A stretch of DNA of 64,000 nucleotides from Neopusillimonas aromaticivorans (GCF_030344915.1 NZ_CP128233.1:1488001-1552000), one strand, 5' to 3'. Shown: positions 8,164 through 17,735, counted from the stretch's first letter. Numbers and translations: made by a program. The notes: generated by a model not told the origin, from the sequence alone.

Positions 8164-9187
8164 ATGCTGAATCTGCCCACTACACGGGTGGCCGCCGTAC
8201 AGGCGTCTCCCGTTTTCATGGACACGGATGCAACGGTCGACAAAGTCTGCGCGCTTATTAAAGAAGCCGCCGGTAACGGCGCGCAGCTGATCGCATTCCC
8301 CGAAGTGTTCATTTCGTGCTACCCCTACTGGAGCTGGTTCATGTCTCCGGTCGAGGGCAGCCCCTGGTTCGAAAAGCTGGCACGTAGCGCCATCGAAATC
8401 CCCGGGCCGGAAATCCGCCGTGTGGCACAGGCGGCAAAAGCAAACAACGCCTTTGTCGTCATCGGTGTGAACGAACGCAGCAAGCATGGTGTTTCCACCA
8501 TCTACAACACGCTGGTGTTCATCAGCCCGGAAGGCAAAATCGTAGGTCGCCACCGCAAACTGGTACCCACCTGGGCCGAAAAACTCACGTGGTCCAACGG
8601 CGACGGCAGCTCCCTGCGCGTCTACGATACCCCGATCGGCAAGATCGGTGGCACTGGCCTGCGGCGAGAACACCAATACACTGGCCCGTTTCAGCCTGTT
8701 GGCCCAAGGCGAAATGCTGCACATCGCCAGCTACATTTCGCTGCCGGTTGCTCCGCCCGACTACGACATGTCCGAAGCCATCAAGGTTCGTGCCATGGCG
8801 CACTCGTTCGAAGGCAAAGTGTTCACCATCGTATCGTGCTCGACGGTCACCGACGACATCATCAACCTGTTCACCGACACGCACCCGCAAGCCGACACGC
8901 TGCTGCGTCGTGAAAACAGTGCATTCTCGGGTGTCATCGGGCCCGATGGCCGCGTTGTAGGCACACCGCTGATCGACAAGGAAGGCATCGTCTATGCCGA
9001 TTGCGATCTGTCGAAATGCATCCAGCCTCGCCAGATGCACGACATCACCGGCCACTACAACCGCTTTGACGTCTTCAATCTGCAGGTGAACCGCAAGCCC
9101 CAACAGGCTGCCCAGTTCATCGGCCCCGAAAGCGCCGTCAGCTTTGACGACGAAGAGGGTGAAGACGAGCTGAACGAAGGCCGTTAA
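8164..9187 (+). CDS. Nitrilase-type carbon-nitrogen hydrolase (frameshifted)
   Basis: A 340-residue enzyme once one extra base near 8651-8655 is removed, restoring GGLACGENTN. The catalytic triad of the nitrilase superfamily is in place: Glu47 (FPEVF), Lys132 (HRKLVPTWAEK) and Cys166 (ACGENT). CYPYWSWF and the C-terminal region TGHYNRFDVFNL are characteristic of true nitrilases (nitrile to acid plus ammonia) rather than amidases. It starts 5 bases after the FAH stop, so it is co-transcribed. A nitrilase inside a gentisate unit suggests that hydroxybenzonitrile-like compounds can be fed into 3-hydroxybenzoate or gentisate; this substrate is inference. Confidence 0.85.
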
Positions 9188-9195
9188 GCTGCATC

Positions 9196-9940
9196 ATGAA
9201 TGTCCTGACTGACCCGAACCTGCTCGAACCCGTCGAGGCCGCCAAATCGGTCACGTTGGCCGAGCAGGCCTATCGGGCCATCAAGCATGACATTATCTCG
9301 GGGGCCTTGCCCCGGGGTCTGCCTTGCGCCTTGAGTTCCTGAAAATCGTTACCAGCTCAGTTTTTCACCTTTGCGTGAAGCACTGAACCGGCTGCACAGC
9401 GAACACTTGGTTGATGCCGTCGCCCTGAAGGGTTTCCGGGTGTCGCCCCTGTCGCTGAAGGAAATGCGCGATGCCATGAGCACACGCATCTTCATTGACT
9501 GCGAAGCCCTGAAACGATCCATTGAGCGTGGTAACGACGACTGGGAAACCCGTGTGGTGGGCAGCCTGCATACGCTGTCGTTGGTCACGCGCCGACATGG
9601 CAGCAACAACGCCGGCAGTATCCAGAACCCGGATAACGCTTCCGAACTGAATTACGACCAGATCGAACACCGCCACCTGGCTCTGCACCAGGCCCTGATC
9701 AGCGCCTGTGATTCGGAATGGTTGCTTGAGTTTTCAATGAAACTGTACATCCAGACCGAGCGTTACCGCCGCCCGATGCTGGTCAACCGTTACAAAACAG
9801 ATGCGCCGCGCGACGTTTCCAGCGAACATCGCAACCTGGTCGAAGCCACTCTCAGCCGCGATATTCCTGTCGCCACCCAACTGCTGGCACAACACTACCA
9901 AAAAACCGCCGATCTGATCGCCGCCTCGTTGCAGCCCTGA
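9196..9940 (+). CDS. GntR/FCD-family transcriptional regulator (two frameshifts)
   Basis: Reads as a 248-residue FadR-C-terminal-domain GntR regulator after two lost bases are restored: one in the C/G run near 9310-9316 (giving ALPPGSALRLEF) and one A near 9343-9347 (giving LKNRYQLSFSPLREALNRL). The N-terminal winged HTH begins at LAEQAYRAIKHDIISG; the FCD domain holds conserved FID and DxxxH-type positions (FIDCEALKR, HRHLALHQALISA). It begins 8 bases after the nitrilase stop and probably controls this unit by sensing an acid intermediate. Autoregulation is inferred. Confidence 0.85.
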
Positions 9941-10177
9941 AGCCTGAAGCCAACAATGGCTCATGTTCCGCGTGGTCCGTCCACGCCATCAGGTCAGGCC
10001 TGTCAGCCATGCCCTGCGCCAGCCCCGCACAAATGAAAACGCACAGGTTGCAAAAACACAAAAGCCGTTAAAACCGGAAAACTCCCAGCTTTAACGGCCC
10101 AAAATCGCTGTCACCACCCTGCGGACAATAACGGAAGGCCTGACCAAGCCAAGCACCGATACCCTCAGGTCTTCCGG
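9941..10177. terminator. Convergent gap with minus-strand terminator
   Basis: A 9-bp stem (10064-10072 with 10090-10098, GCCGTTAAA/TTTAACGGC, 17-base loop) is followed on the minus strand by a T-rich stretch. It fits a terminator of the Liv transporter operon. I see no gene in the rest of this gap between the convergent GntR and livF genes. Confidence 0.6.
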
Positions 10178-10873
10178 TTAAACCCCCAGATACTGGTTCA
10201 CCAGATCCGGCTGTGCCAGCAATTCATCTGACGTACCGTTCCAGACGATGCGGCCCTTCTCGATGATGTGGTGACGATCAACCAGGTGCTGCATTTCTTT
10301 CAGGTTTTTATCAATCAGCAAGATGGTCTGACCTTCACGTTTGAGACGATTCAGGCAAGCCCAGATTTCCTGACGAATGACCGGGGCCAGACCTTCAGTC
10401 GCTTCGTCGAGAATCAACAGCCGGGGATTGGTCAGCAAGGCCCGGCCAATGGCCAGCATTTGCTGCTCACCGCCAGACAACGTGCGAGCCGACTGCGCAC
10501 GACGCTCATGCAGACGGGGGAACAGTTCATAAACAGCATCAATCGTCCATGGACCATTCGAATCGTTACGGGCGGTTGCGTAAAGATTTTCGTAAACACT
10601 TAGCGACGGGAACACATGACGGCCTTCAGGCACCAGGCCACACCCCAGACGTGCAATCTGATGTGGCCGATAGCCGTTGATGACCTCACCGCCCAGGCGA
10701 AGGGTACCCGCCTGCAGAGGCAGCATGCCCATGATGGTACGCACTGTCGTGGTTTTACCCATGCCGTTACGGCCAATCAACGAAACCACAGTTTGCGACG
10801 GGATTTCAAGATCAAGGCCAAACAACACCTTGCTTTGGCCGTAACCCGATTCAATTTTTTCAGCTTTCAGCAT
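10178..10873 (-). CDS. livF: Branched-chain-amino-acid-type ABC transporter ATPase (LivF-like)
   Basis: A 231-residue ATPase with Walker A GRNGMGKTT, signature LSGGEQQML and Walker B LLILDEATEG. Family members energise uptake of branched amino acids, but in aromatic-degradation islands the same family carries aromatic acids or amides. It is the last gene of the minus-strand unit SBP-livH-livM-livG-livF and overlaps the livG stop by one base. One departure from the family is visible: the switch histidine of the usual LVEQ/H-loop region reads LLIDKNLKEM, with Asp-Lys in place of the common Glu-Gln. Confidence 0.93.
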   Translation of the reverse strand: MLKAEKIESGYGQSKVLFGLDLEIPSQTVVSLIGRNGMGKTTTVRTIMGMLPLQAGTLRLGGEVINGYRPHQIARLGCGLVPEGRHVFPSLSVYENLYATARNDSNGPWTIDAVYELFPRLHERRAQSARTLSGGEQQMLAIGRALLTNPRLLILDEATEGLAPVIRQEIWACLNRLKREGQTILLIDKNLKEMQHLVDRHHIIEKGRIVWNGTSDELLAQPDLVNQYLGV

Positions 10874-11625
10874 TATTCATTTCCCAGATAGGCGTCACGC
10901 ACGGCAGGGTGGTCACGGACTTCATCGGGCGTACCGGTGAAAATAGGGTGACCATACACCAGCACAGTACAACGATCGGCCAGGGCAAACACGATGTCCA
11001 TATCGTGCTCGACCAGCAGCATGGCATACTGGCCCTTGAGGCTTTGAAGAATGTCCTTCATGAGCATGGATTCTTCCGCCCCCAGACCGGCCATCGGCTC
11101 GTCCAGCAACAGTACGGGCGCGTTCAATGACAGGGCAATGGCCAGTTCAAGCTGCCGCTTCTCACCGTGCGCCAGCGATGACACCAGGTCGTTGGCGCGA
11201 TGATCAAGACCCACCTTGACCAACGCATCGCGCGCTGGCTTGCGCAACGACTCATCGTTACGGGCATTGCGCCACAGGCTGAACCGTTTGCTGGTACCTG
11301 CCTGCACGGCCATGGCCACGTTGTCTTCGACCGTAAAGTCGAGATACAACTGGCTGATCTGGAATGAACGGGCCAGACCGACTGCCGCACGCTGGTGCGG
11401 CGGAACCCGCGTGATGTCTTTGCCATCGAGCAGGATCTGGCCGGAATCGGGCATGATCTCGCCGCTGATCTGCGAGATCAGTGTGGTTTTACCCGCACCG
11501 TTCGGGCCGATCAGGGCGTGGATTTCATCCGCGTACACCGTGAGGTTGACGTCATCGGTCGCGGCGAGAGCACCAAAGCTTTTACGCAGGTTGCGAATCT
11601 CGAGTTTGGGTTTTTTATCAGTCAT
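10873..11625 (-). CDS. livG: Branched-chain-amino-acid-type ABC transporter ATPase (LivG-like)
   Basis: A 250-residue ATPase when started at the ATG at 11625 (MTDKKPKLEIRNLRKSFG); nine upstream codons are read-through of livM. Walker A is GPNGAGKTT, the signature is LAHGEKRQLELA, Walker B is VLLLDEPMAG and the H-loop is VEHDMD. The partner of LivF on the cytoplasmic face of the importer. The start lies inside the livM end (8-base overlap), so translation is coupled. Confidence 0.93.
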   Translation of the reverse strand: MTDKKPKLEIRNLRKSFGALAATDDVNLTVYADEIHALIGPNGAGKTTLISQISGEIMPDSGQILLDGKDITRVPPHQRAAVGLARSFQISQLYLDFTVEDNVAMAVQAGTSKRFSLWRNARNDESLRKPARDALVKVGLDHRANDLVSSLAHGEKRQLELAIALSLNAPVLLLDEPMAGLGAEESMLMKDILQSLKGQYAMLLVEHDMDIVFALADRCTVLVYGHPIFTGTPDEVRDHPAVRDAYLGNE

Positions 11626-12586
11626 TGTTGCGTCCTCCGACCAACCAGCCAAAAATACCGCGGCGGCTAAAGAGAACCACCAGAATCATGATGGGGCCCA
11701 GGAACAGCATCCAGTGCTCGGTCCAGGCCGTAAGGATTTGCTCAAGGCCCAGGAAGACTGCTGCACCGATGATCGGACCAAAAATAGTGCCCATACCGCC
11801 CAGGATGATCATGCTCATCAGTTCACCGGACTTGAGCCACGACGCCATGTCGGGGCTGGCATACAGCGCATAGTTGGCCCACAACACACCGGCCAGACCT
11901 GTACCGGCCGCCGAAATGACAAAGGCAGAGAGCTTGTAGGGCATCGGCGCATAACCAAGGTTCACGTTACGACGCTCGTTTTGCTTGAAGCCGCGCAGCA
12001 CCATGCCGAATGGCGAATTGACGATACGACGGCAAATGAAAACCCAGACGGTCAGCAGAACCAGGCAGATGTAATAGAACGTGGCGTTGTCATCGACATC
12101 AAGGCCCGGAATGACGTTACGGTTGGTGATCGATAGGCCATCGTCACCACCGTACTGCACCAGCCCCACCAGCACGAAATACAGCATCTGGGCAAACGCC
12201 AGCGTGATCATGATGAACTGGATGCCACTGGTGCGCAGCGACAAAGCCCCCATGATGGCACCGACCGCCGCAGCCAGGATCATGGCCAGCGGCCAGATCA
12301 CCAGGGCCGAATTACTGCCGGCCCAACCGAATAACGTGTCACCCATGTCCATGTGAAAGCCCACAATGGCCACCACGTACCCGCCAATACCAAAGAACGC
12401 CGCATGGCCAAAGCTGACCATCGCCCCGTACCCTAGAATCAGGTCAAGACTGACAGCGGCCAAGGCATAAATGACAAAACGGGTAACCATGCTGACCAGA
12501 AAGGTGTCGTCGGTGACGTTGGCAATGGGCGGCACCAGAATCAGCAGGGCAAAAATTATGCCGACAACAATATATTTGCGAGTCAT
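11618..12586 (-). CDS. livM: Branched-chain-amino-acid-type ABC transporter permease (LivM-like)
   Basis: A 322-residue integral membrane permease started at the ATG at 12586 (MTRKYIVVGIIFALLIL). About ten hydrophobic segments are visible, with the family motifs LDLILGYGAMVSFGHAAFFG in the first third and the coupling segment RGFKQNERRNVNLGY before the last helices. It forms the channel with LivH. It begins 7 bases after the livH stop. Confidence 0.92.
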   Translation of the reverse strand: MTRKYIVVGIIFALLILVPPIANVTDDTFLVSMVTRFVIYALAAVSLDLILGYGAMVSFGHAAFFGIGGYVVAIVGFHMDMGDTLFGWAGSNSALVIWPLAMILAAAVGAIMGALSLRTSGIQFIMITLAFAQMLYFVLVGLVQYGGDDGLSITNRNVIPGLDVDDNATFYYICLVLLTVWVFICRRIVNSPFGMVLRGFKQNERRNVNLGYAPMPYKLSAFVISAAGTGLAGVLWANYALYASPDMASWLKSGELMSMIILGGMGTIFGPIIGAAVFLGLEQILTAWTEHWMLFLGPIMILVVLFSRRGIFGWLVGGRNND

Positions 12587-12593
12587 TGTCTGT

Positions 12594-13507
12594 TTACCTT
12601 TGAGCAGGAACCAGCCCACGGGGTTTCACCAGCAGGACGATCGCCATAAGAATGTAAATACTGGCCGAAACCAGGCTGGAGCTGACCGAATCACTGTATT
12701 CGGGGGCAAAAGCTGCGACATGCCCAGCGGAATGTACGCACGACCAAACGAGTCGACCAGGCCCACCAGCAATGAACCCACCAGCGCACCACGCACCGAA
12801 CCGACACCGCCGACCACAATCACCACCAGTGTCGTGATAAGGATCTTTTCACCCATGCCGATCTCAACGGCCAGCAGCGGGGCACCCATGACACCGGCAA
12901 AACCGCCCAGCAAGGCACCCAGCGCAAACACCAGCGTAAACAGGCGACGGATGTTGATGCCCAGCGCGTCGACGGTTTCGGCGTCATCGGCACCGGCCCG
13001 CACGAGCATGCCGATACGCGTACGCGAAATGAGAATCCACAACCCAATCGCAACCAGCACACCCGCGCCAATGAACGCCAGACGCATGATGGGGTAGTTC
13101 AGGCCAGGCAAGATCTGCACCGAACCCGAAAGCAGAGGCGGAATATCGACAAAGGGCGGGGAGCGACCAAACACCAGGGTAACCAGTGCATTGGTAAAGA
13201 AAATAACGCCCAAGGTCGCCAATACCTGGTCAAGGTGATCCCGGTGGTAAAGGCGACTGATGATGAGTTTTTCAACGATAAGACCATAAATCGCAGCACT
13301 GAACAGCGCCGCCAGAATGGCCACCGAGAACGAACCGGTAATGGCAACGGCCGAAGCCGCGCAAAATGCACCTACCATATAGAACGAACCGTGCGCCAGA
13401 TTCACGACATTCATAATGCCGAAAATCAGGGTCAGGCCCGCCGACAGCAGGAACAACAGGGCACTGTACTGCAAGCCATTCATGGCCTGCTCTATGAACA
13501 TATACAT
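12594..13507 (-). CDS. livH: Branched-chain-amino-acid-type ABC transporter permease (LivH-like, frameshifted near the end)
   Basis: A 304-residue permease once one base lost near 12711-12716 is restored, so the C-terminus reads AFAPEYSDSV then a final helix ending KPRGLVPAQR and a TAA at 12594. The start is the ATG at 13507 (MYMFIEQAMNGLQY); upstream codons lack similarity. Motifs typical of LivH are visible: GLTLIFGIMNVVNLAHG and VGGVGSVRGALVGSLLVGL. As read without correction, the protein would end in an unrelated tail. Confidence 0.9.
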
Positions 13508-13776
13508 GGGAACTTTCCATTTACGCCGAAGGCTGTGCAGCAACTACATGACAGCCACCCGCTGGTCTTCATACTGAATCTGCTGACGCAACACAGTGCA
13601 AACGCACCAAGACCAAAAAAGGGATACAGACAACCTGCGTTGCCGGTATCCCCGCTGCCTTGAAACCATTGAGACAACAGTAGACGTGTTCAGTTTTGCG
13701 TTACTGTAAACATAAACACTTTAACCTTCAAGATTTTAGCGGGGATACCGACAATTTCTTACAGTTCAGTTACGGC
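13508..13776 (-). terminator. Intercistronic terminator between binding protein and livH
   Basis: Within this 269-base gap, GGGATAC (13621-13627) pairs with GTATCCC (13646-13652), with an inner CAAC/GTTG stem, and on the minus strand it is followed directly by six T (13615-13620). It is 125 bases after the binding-protein stop and 108 bases before livH. Such a leaky terminator lets the abundant binding protein be made in excess of the membrane parts. No further gene is visible in the gap. Confidence 0.75.
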
Positions 13777-14953
13777 TTAGTTCATTTTGCATTCAGCAAC
13801 GTAAGGATCAACGTGATCTTTCACGATGGTCTCGACGAATTTGTAATCGAGTTCGCCCTTGGCATTAGGCTCGACACGCACCATGAACCAGTCCTGGACC
13901 GGATGATGGTTGGCTGCAAACTTGAAGTTGCCGCGCACGCTTTCGAATTCAGCCTTGCGCAGGGCTTCGCGGAACTGGTCTTCCTTGCCTTTGATGTCAC
14001 CACCAACAGCCTTCAGTGCCGATGCCATCAAACGGCCCGTATCGTATGAGGTTGCCGCATAAACGGTCGGGCGGCGACCGTACTCTTTCTGGAACGCTTC
14101 AACAAACTGTTTGTTGGCTGCATTGTCAACATCGGCGGTCCACTGCGTGGTCAGGTAGTACCCTTTGCTGGCATCGCCGGTGGCTTTGAGCATGCGGTCA
14201 TCCATGGAGTACAGCGTGGTCACCATTTTGACTTTATCGCCCAGGCCCGAGTTGGCCCACTGCTTGGCAAAGTTGATGCCGGCACCACCGGGCAAGAACT
14301 CGAATACCGCTTCGGGTTCGAGCGAACGGATACGGGCCAGTTCAACCGAGAAATCTGACTGGTCGAGCTTGGTGTAGATTTCCGCCAGGATTTCACCCTT
14401 GTAGACCCGCTTGAAGCCGCTCAGAGCATCACGCCCCGCTTGGTAGGCAGGGGCCATGATGACCATTTTCTTGATGCCCATGTTGTTGGCAGCAATTGCG
14501 GCACTGTCGCTGTACGAGTCGTTCTGGAAGGCGACCGAGAAGTAGTTCTTTTCGCAGCCCTTGCCCGCAAAGGTTGACGGACCCGCGTTCAGGCTGACAT
14601 AGAAACCGCCTGATTTCATGACGGTCGGCACGACAGCCACCAGGACGTTGGAGAAGTTGATGCCGGTGAACAGGCGAACGCCGTCTTGCACCATCTTTTC
14701 AGCGATCTGCTTGCCGGAGCCTGGCTTGAGGCCATCGTCTTCGACGATGACATTGACAGGCACGCCACCCAGTTTTCCACCTTCTTGCTTGACGGCCAGC
14801 AAAAAGCCGTCACGCTCGTCTTCGCCGATGTAGCCGGCCGGGGTGGACAGGGTGGTGATCAGACCGATATCAAGCGGTTTGTCAGCGGCACTGGGCCATG
14901 ACGGCGGTCAGGCCCAGGGTCATGCCCAAACCCATTTTCTTAAACAGTTTCAT
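13777..14953 (-). CDS. Periplasmic substrate-binding protein of the Liv-type transporter (frameshift in signal region)
   Basis: A type-1 periplasmic-binding-fold protein of about 391 residues. The ATG at 14953 follows AAAGGAGACTCT. The signal peptide (MKLFKKMGLGMTLGLTAVMA) is in one frame and the mature protein (AADKPLDIGLITTLSTPAG) in another; the shift at about 14893-14898 needs one base removed or two added. The mature part shows the LivJ-like order GYIGEDERDGFLLAV and LKPGSGKQIAEKMV. It follows 3-hydroxybenzoate 6-hydroxylase by 42 bases on the same strand, so the transporter probably imports the pathway's aromatic substrate. The ligand cannot be read from sequence. Confidence 0.88.
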
Positions 14954-14995
14954 AGAGTCTCCTTTCGAGTTGGAATGGTGAAACAAAGCGCGATG

Positions 14996-16195
14996 TTAGC
15001 GCGGCTCGAGACAGTTGTCTTTACGCCAGCCGTAAAGCCACTCGAGTTGCGTATAAAACTGGTCTTGGGTTTTGCCTTTCCAGAGCAGATTGCGTACCTG
15101 ACGCTCCACGCCTTTGGCATGATACAGGCGACCCATTTCACGGGCCGACCAGACCACGCGGGCGGTACGTGGAATACGTACCGACTCATACAGACGGAAG
15201 GTGGCGTCCAGGTCACCGCCGGTCTTGGCATAGGCTTCACCCAGCGTGACGGCGTCTTCAAGCGCCATGCATGCGCCTTGGGCCATATATTGTGTCATGG
15301 GGTGAGCCGCATCACCTAATACGGTTGTACGACCTTGGCCCCAGGACTCAACCGGGTCGGCATCCGCCGTGGCCCAGCGACGCCACGAGGTCGGACGATC
15401 GAGCATTTGACGCGGGGTTGGATGAATACCCTGGAAGTACGAGAGCACTTCTTCCTTGCTGCCGTCACGTACACCCCATTCTTCCTGCTCACGGCTGTGG
15501 AAGGTAACCACCAGGTTATATTGCTTTCCGGCACGCAAGGGGTAGTGCACCAGGTGACAGTGCGGGCCTGCCCAGAGCACAGGTGCATTGATGCGCAACT
15601 CTTCGGGCATGTTTTCGCTATCGACCACGGCACGGTAGACCACATGACCGGTAACGCGGTGCTTCATGCCGATCGTCTTGGCGCGAATGACGGACTTCAC
15701 CCCATCACAGCCAATCACCGCGTCGGCCTTGTAGACTTCGCCCTTGCTGTCGGTGATTTCGACACCGGTGCTGGTGACCTTGACGTCTTCGACGTGCGTG
15801 GAGGTCTTGAACTGGATCAGCGGATTGTCTTGTACGGCTTCCAGAATTGACAAATGAATGTCGGCCCGGTGAATCACCGCGTACGGGTTGCCGAAACGTT
15901 GACGGAATTTTTCATCGGTTTCAATGCGCACGACCTGGGCGGCATCAACGGCATCCATCATGGTGACGTGGTCGGTGAACACAGCCCGGTTGCGCGAGGC
16001 CTCACCCACGCCCAGGGCATCAAGCGCTGCAAAGGCGTTCGGCCCCAACTGGATGCCGGCACCAATTTCACCGATCTGGTCAGCCTGCTCGAGCAACAGG
16101 ATTTCGACGCCCTGACGGGAAAGCGACAGGGCGGCGGCCAGACCGCCAATACCGCCACCGACGATAATGACCTTTTGTTTAGCTGTGTTTGTCAT
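14996..16195 (-). CDS. 3-hydroxybenzoate 6-hydroxylase (FAD monooxygenase)
   Basis: A 399-residue class A flavin monooxygenase that hydroxylates 3-hydroxybenzoate to gentisate with NADH and O2. The FAD-binding GGGIGGLAAALSLSRQG is near residues 12-28, the DG motif is in IGCDGVKSVIRA, and the GD motif is GDAAHPMTQYMAQGACMAL. The dimer-type ending LEWLYGWRKDNC is shared with 3-hydroxybenzoate 6-hydroxylases (NagX/XlnD/MhbM type); salicylate 1- or 5-hydroxylases of this kind are the main alternative. The start is the ATG at 16195. It lies between maleylpyruvate isomerase and the binding protein in one minus-strand unit, and gives this island its entry point. Confidence 0.9.
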   Translation of the reverse strand: MTNTAKQKVIIVGGGIGGLAAALSLSRQGVEILLLEQADQIGEIGAGIQLGPNAFAALDALGVGEASRNRAVFTDHVTMMDAVDAAQVVRIETDEKFRQRFGNPYAVIHRADIHLSILEAVQDNPLIQFKTSTHVEDVKVTSTGVEITDSKGEVYKADAVIGCDGVKSVIRAKTIGMKHRVTGHVVYRAVVDSENMPEELRINAPVLWAGPHCHLVHYPLRAGKQYNLVVTFHSREQEEWGVRDGSKEEVLSYFQGIHPTPRQMLDRPTSWRRWATADADPVESWGQGRTTVLGDAAHPMTQYMAQGACMALEDAVTLGEAYAKTGGDLDATFRLYESVRIPRTARVVWSAREMGRLYHAKGVERQVRNLLWKGKTQDQFYTQLEWLYGWRKDNCLEPR

Positions 16196-16279
16196 GTTGT
16201 CCACCTTTGTAAAGACGTGACGAACCACAGCCAGACATTAGCGGGCCGTCACATGCCTGATGTGATCAGGGATGAAAAA

Positions 16280-16918
16280 TCAGGGTTGATAATCAGGTTG
16301 TTTTGCGGGCGCTGCCTGCTGGAAGGCCGGCAGCGTGTTGCAATGGTTGTACACCGCCATAACCCGCTTGTACGGTGTCAGATCGCATTTCATGCGCAAC
16401 GCGTTAGCCACTTGCGGTACCAGACAGCAATCTGCCAGCGATACCTGTTCGTCAAAGCAGAAATTCTGCGAACCGGCACGTTCAAGCAGGGCCTCAAGTG
16501 CAACAAAACCCTCGGCAATCCAGTGGTTGTACCAAGCCGTTTTCTGCTCGTCGGAAACACCCAGTTCCTTGGTTAGGTACTTGAGTACCCGCAAGTTGTT
16601 CAGCGGATGGATATCACACGCAACAAGATTGGCGACCTCAAGGACACGAGCCCGCTTTGCCGGATCAGCCGGCAACAGACGCGGCTCGGGGAACTTCGCA
16701 TCAAGGTAGTCGGCAATCGCCAGCGATTGGCCCAGGTGAAACCCGTTGTCATCGAGCATGGGGACACTGGCACTGGGGTTGTTGCGCACATACGCGTCAT
16801 TTTTATGCTCCATGACGCGGATGTTGACCGGCACCTGGTTGGCCTGCACATTCTTGAGACCAAGAACGATGCGGACCCGGTACGAGGCCGAACTGTTGAA
16901 GAAGGTGTGCAGATCCAT
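16280..16918 (-). CDS. nagL: Maleylpyruvate isomerase, GST zeta class
   Basis: A 212-residue glutathione-S-transferase-fold protein. The N-terminal thioredoxin-like domain has the zeta-class glutathione site FFNSSASYRVRIVL and SVPML with QSLAIADYL; the C-terminal helical domain has NNLRVLKYL and DEQVSLADCCLVPQV. It is expected to isomerise maleylpyruvate to fumarylpyruvate using glutathione (NagL type). It begins 3 bases after the fumarylpyruvate hydrolase stop, which supports this substrate over maleylacetoacetate. Confidence 0.9.
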   Translation of the reverse strand: MDLHTFFNSSASYRVRIVLGLKNVQANQVPVNIRVMEHKNDAYVRNNPSASVPMLDDNGFHLGQSLAIADYLDAKFPEPRLLPADPAKRARVLEVANLVACDIHPLNNLRVLKYLTKELGVSDEQKTAWYNHWIAEGFVALEALLERAGSQNFCFDEQVSLADCCLVPQVANALRMKCDLTPYKRVMAVYNHCNTLPAFQQAAPAKQPDYQP

Positions 16919-16921
16919 GGT

Positions 16922-17620
16922 TTACACCACCTTGACCTTGATTTCGCCCAGACCCTCGACCTTGCCGACCATCAGGTCACCTCGCACCACCGCACCCACG
17001 CCTTCAGGGGTGCCGGTGTAGATCAGGTCGCCTTCTTCCAGATGGAAGTATTTGGACAGATCGGCAATGGTTTCAGCCACCGACCAGATGAGTTTGTCGA
17101 TGCTGCTTTTCTGTTTGACTTCGCCATTGACCAGCAGGGAGATTTCCGCTTTTTCCAGGTGACCGACTTGGGCTACCGGATGCAGAGGGCCAATCGGGCC
17201 GCTGTCGTCAAACGCTTTGCCCAGTTCCCAGGGACGGCCCATTTCGCGCATTTTCATTTGCAGATCGCGACGGGTCATGTCGAGGCCTACGGCGTAGCCC
17301 CAGACGTGCTCAAGCGCCTGCTCAACACTGATGTTGGAGCCGCCCTTGCCGATTGCCGCAACGAGTTCAATTTCGTAATGATAGTTGCTGGTTTCGCTGG
17401 GGTAGGGGATGTCAAGCGTATCGCCGTAAGCGACCGGACGCACGGAGTCAGCAGGCTTGCAAAAGAAGAATGGCGGTTCGCGGTCAGGGTCAAAACCCAT
17501 TTCGCGGGCATGTGCAGCGTAGTTGCGACCGACACAATACACCCGGCGCACCGGGAATGTATCGGAAGAACCGTTGACGGGAACGGCAACGATTTCAGGA
17601 GCTTTAACGACGTAAGACAT
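16922..17620 (-). CDS. nagK: Fumarylpyruvate hydrolase (FAH family)
   Basis: A 232-residue short-form FAH protein that splits fumarylpyruvate into fumarate and pyruvate. The start is the ATG at 17620 (MSYVVKAPEIVAVPV); 22 more upstream codons in frame look non-coding. Motifs: VYCVGRNYAAHAREMG, the metal ligands in YEIELVAAIGKGG, GLDMTRRDLQ, and GTPEGVGAVVRGD. It heads the unit hydrolase-isomerase-hydroxylase-binding protein-Liv transporter, the usual nag-like gene grouping. Confidence 0.9.
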   Translation of the reverse strand: MSYVVKAPEIVAVPVNGSSDTFPVRRVYCVGRNYAAHAREMGFDPDREPPFFFCKPADSVRPVAYGDTLDIPYPSETSNYHYEIELVAAIGKGGSNISVEQALEHVWGYAVGLDMTRRDLQMKMREMGRPWELGKAFDDSGPIGPLHPVAQVGHLEKAEISLLVNGEVKQKSSIDKLIWSVAETIADLSKYFHLEEGDLIYTGTPEGVGAVVRGDLMVGKVEGLGEIKVKVV

Positions 17621-17706
17621 GGCGATCTCTTTGATTTGATGTTGTAGGACAAGCCACCGGTGCAGGGTGCGACCCTGTCTGACCATTCAGTGACCAGGTA
17701 AGTCGT

Positions 17707-17735
17707 ATTATGCGCGTCTGATAACGCTTTGGTAT
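17707..17735 (-). promoter_or_regulatory. Candidate LysR-controlled promoter of the hydroxybenzoate operon
   Basis: On the minus strand a CATAAT -10 (17707-17712) has no good -35; instead ATA-N9-TAT (17721-17735), containing the LysR-type T-N11-A pattern, occupies that position. A weak -35 overlapped by such a box is the usual layout of an activator-dependent promoter. It lies about 87 bases upstream of the fumarylpyruvate hydrolase start. I see no gene in the surrounding gap 17621-17797. Confidence 0.45.

Noticed and set aside
16607..17647. 346-residue plus-strand open frame opposite maleylpyruvate isomerase and fumarylpyruvate hydrolase
   Set aside because: The minus-strand genes are conserved and properly spaced; this frame is a shadow.
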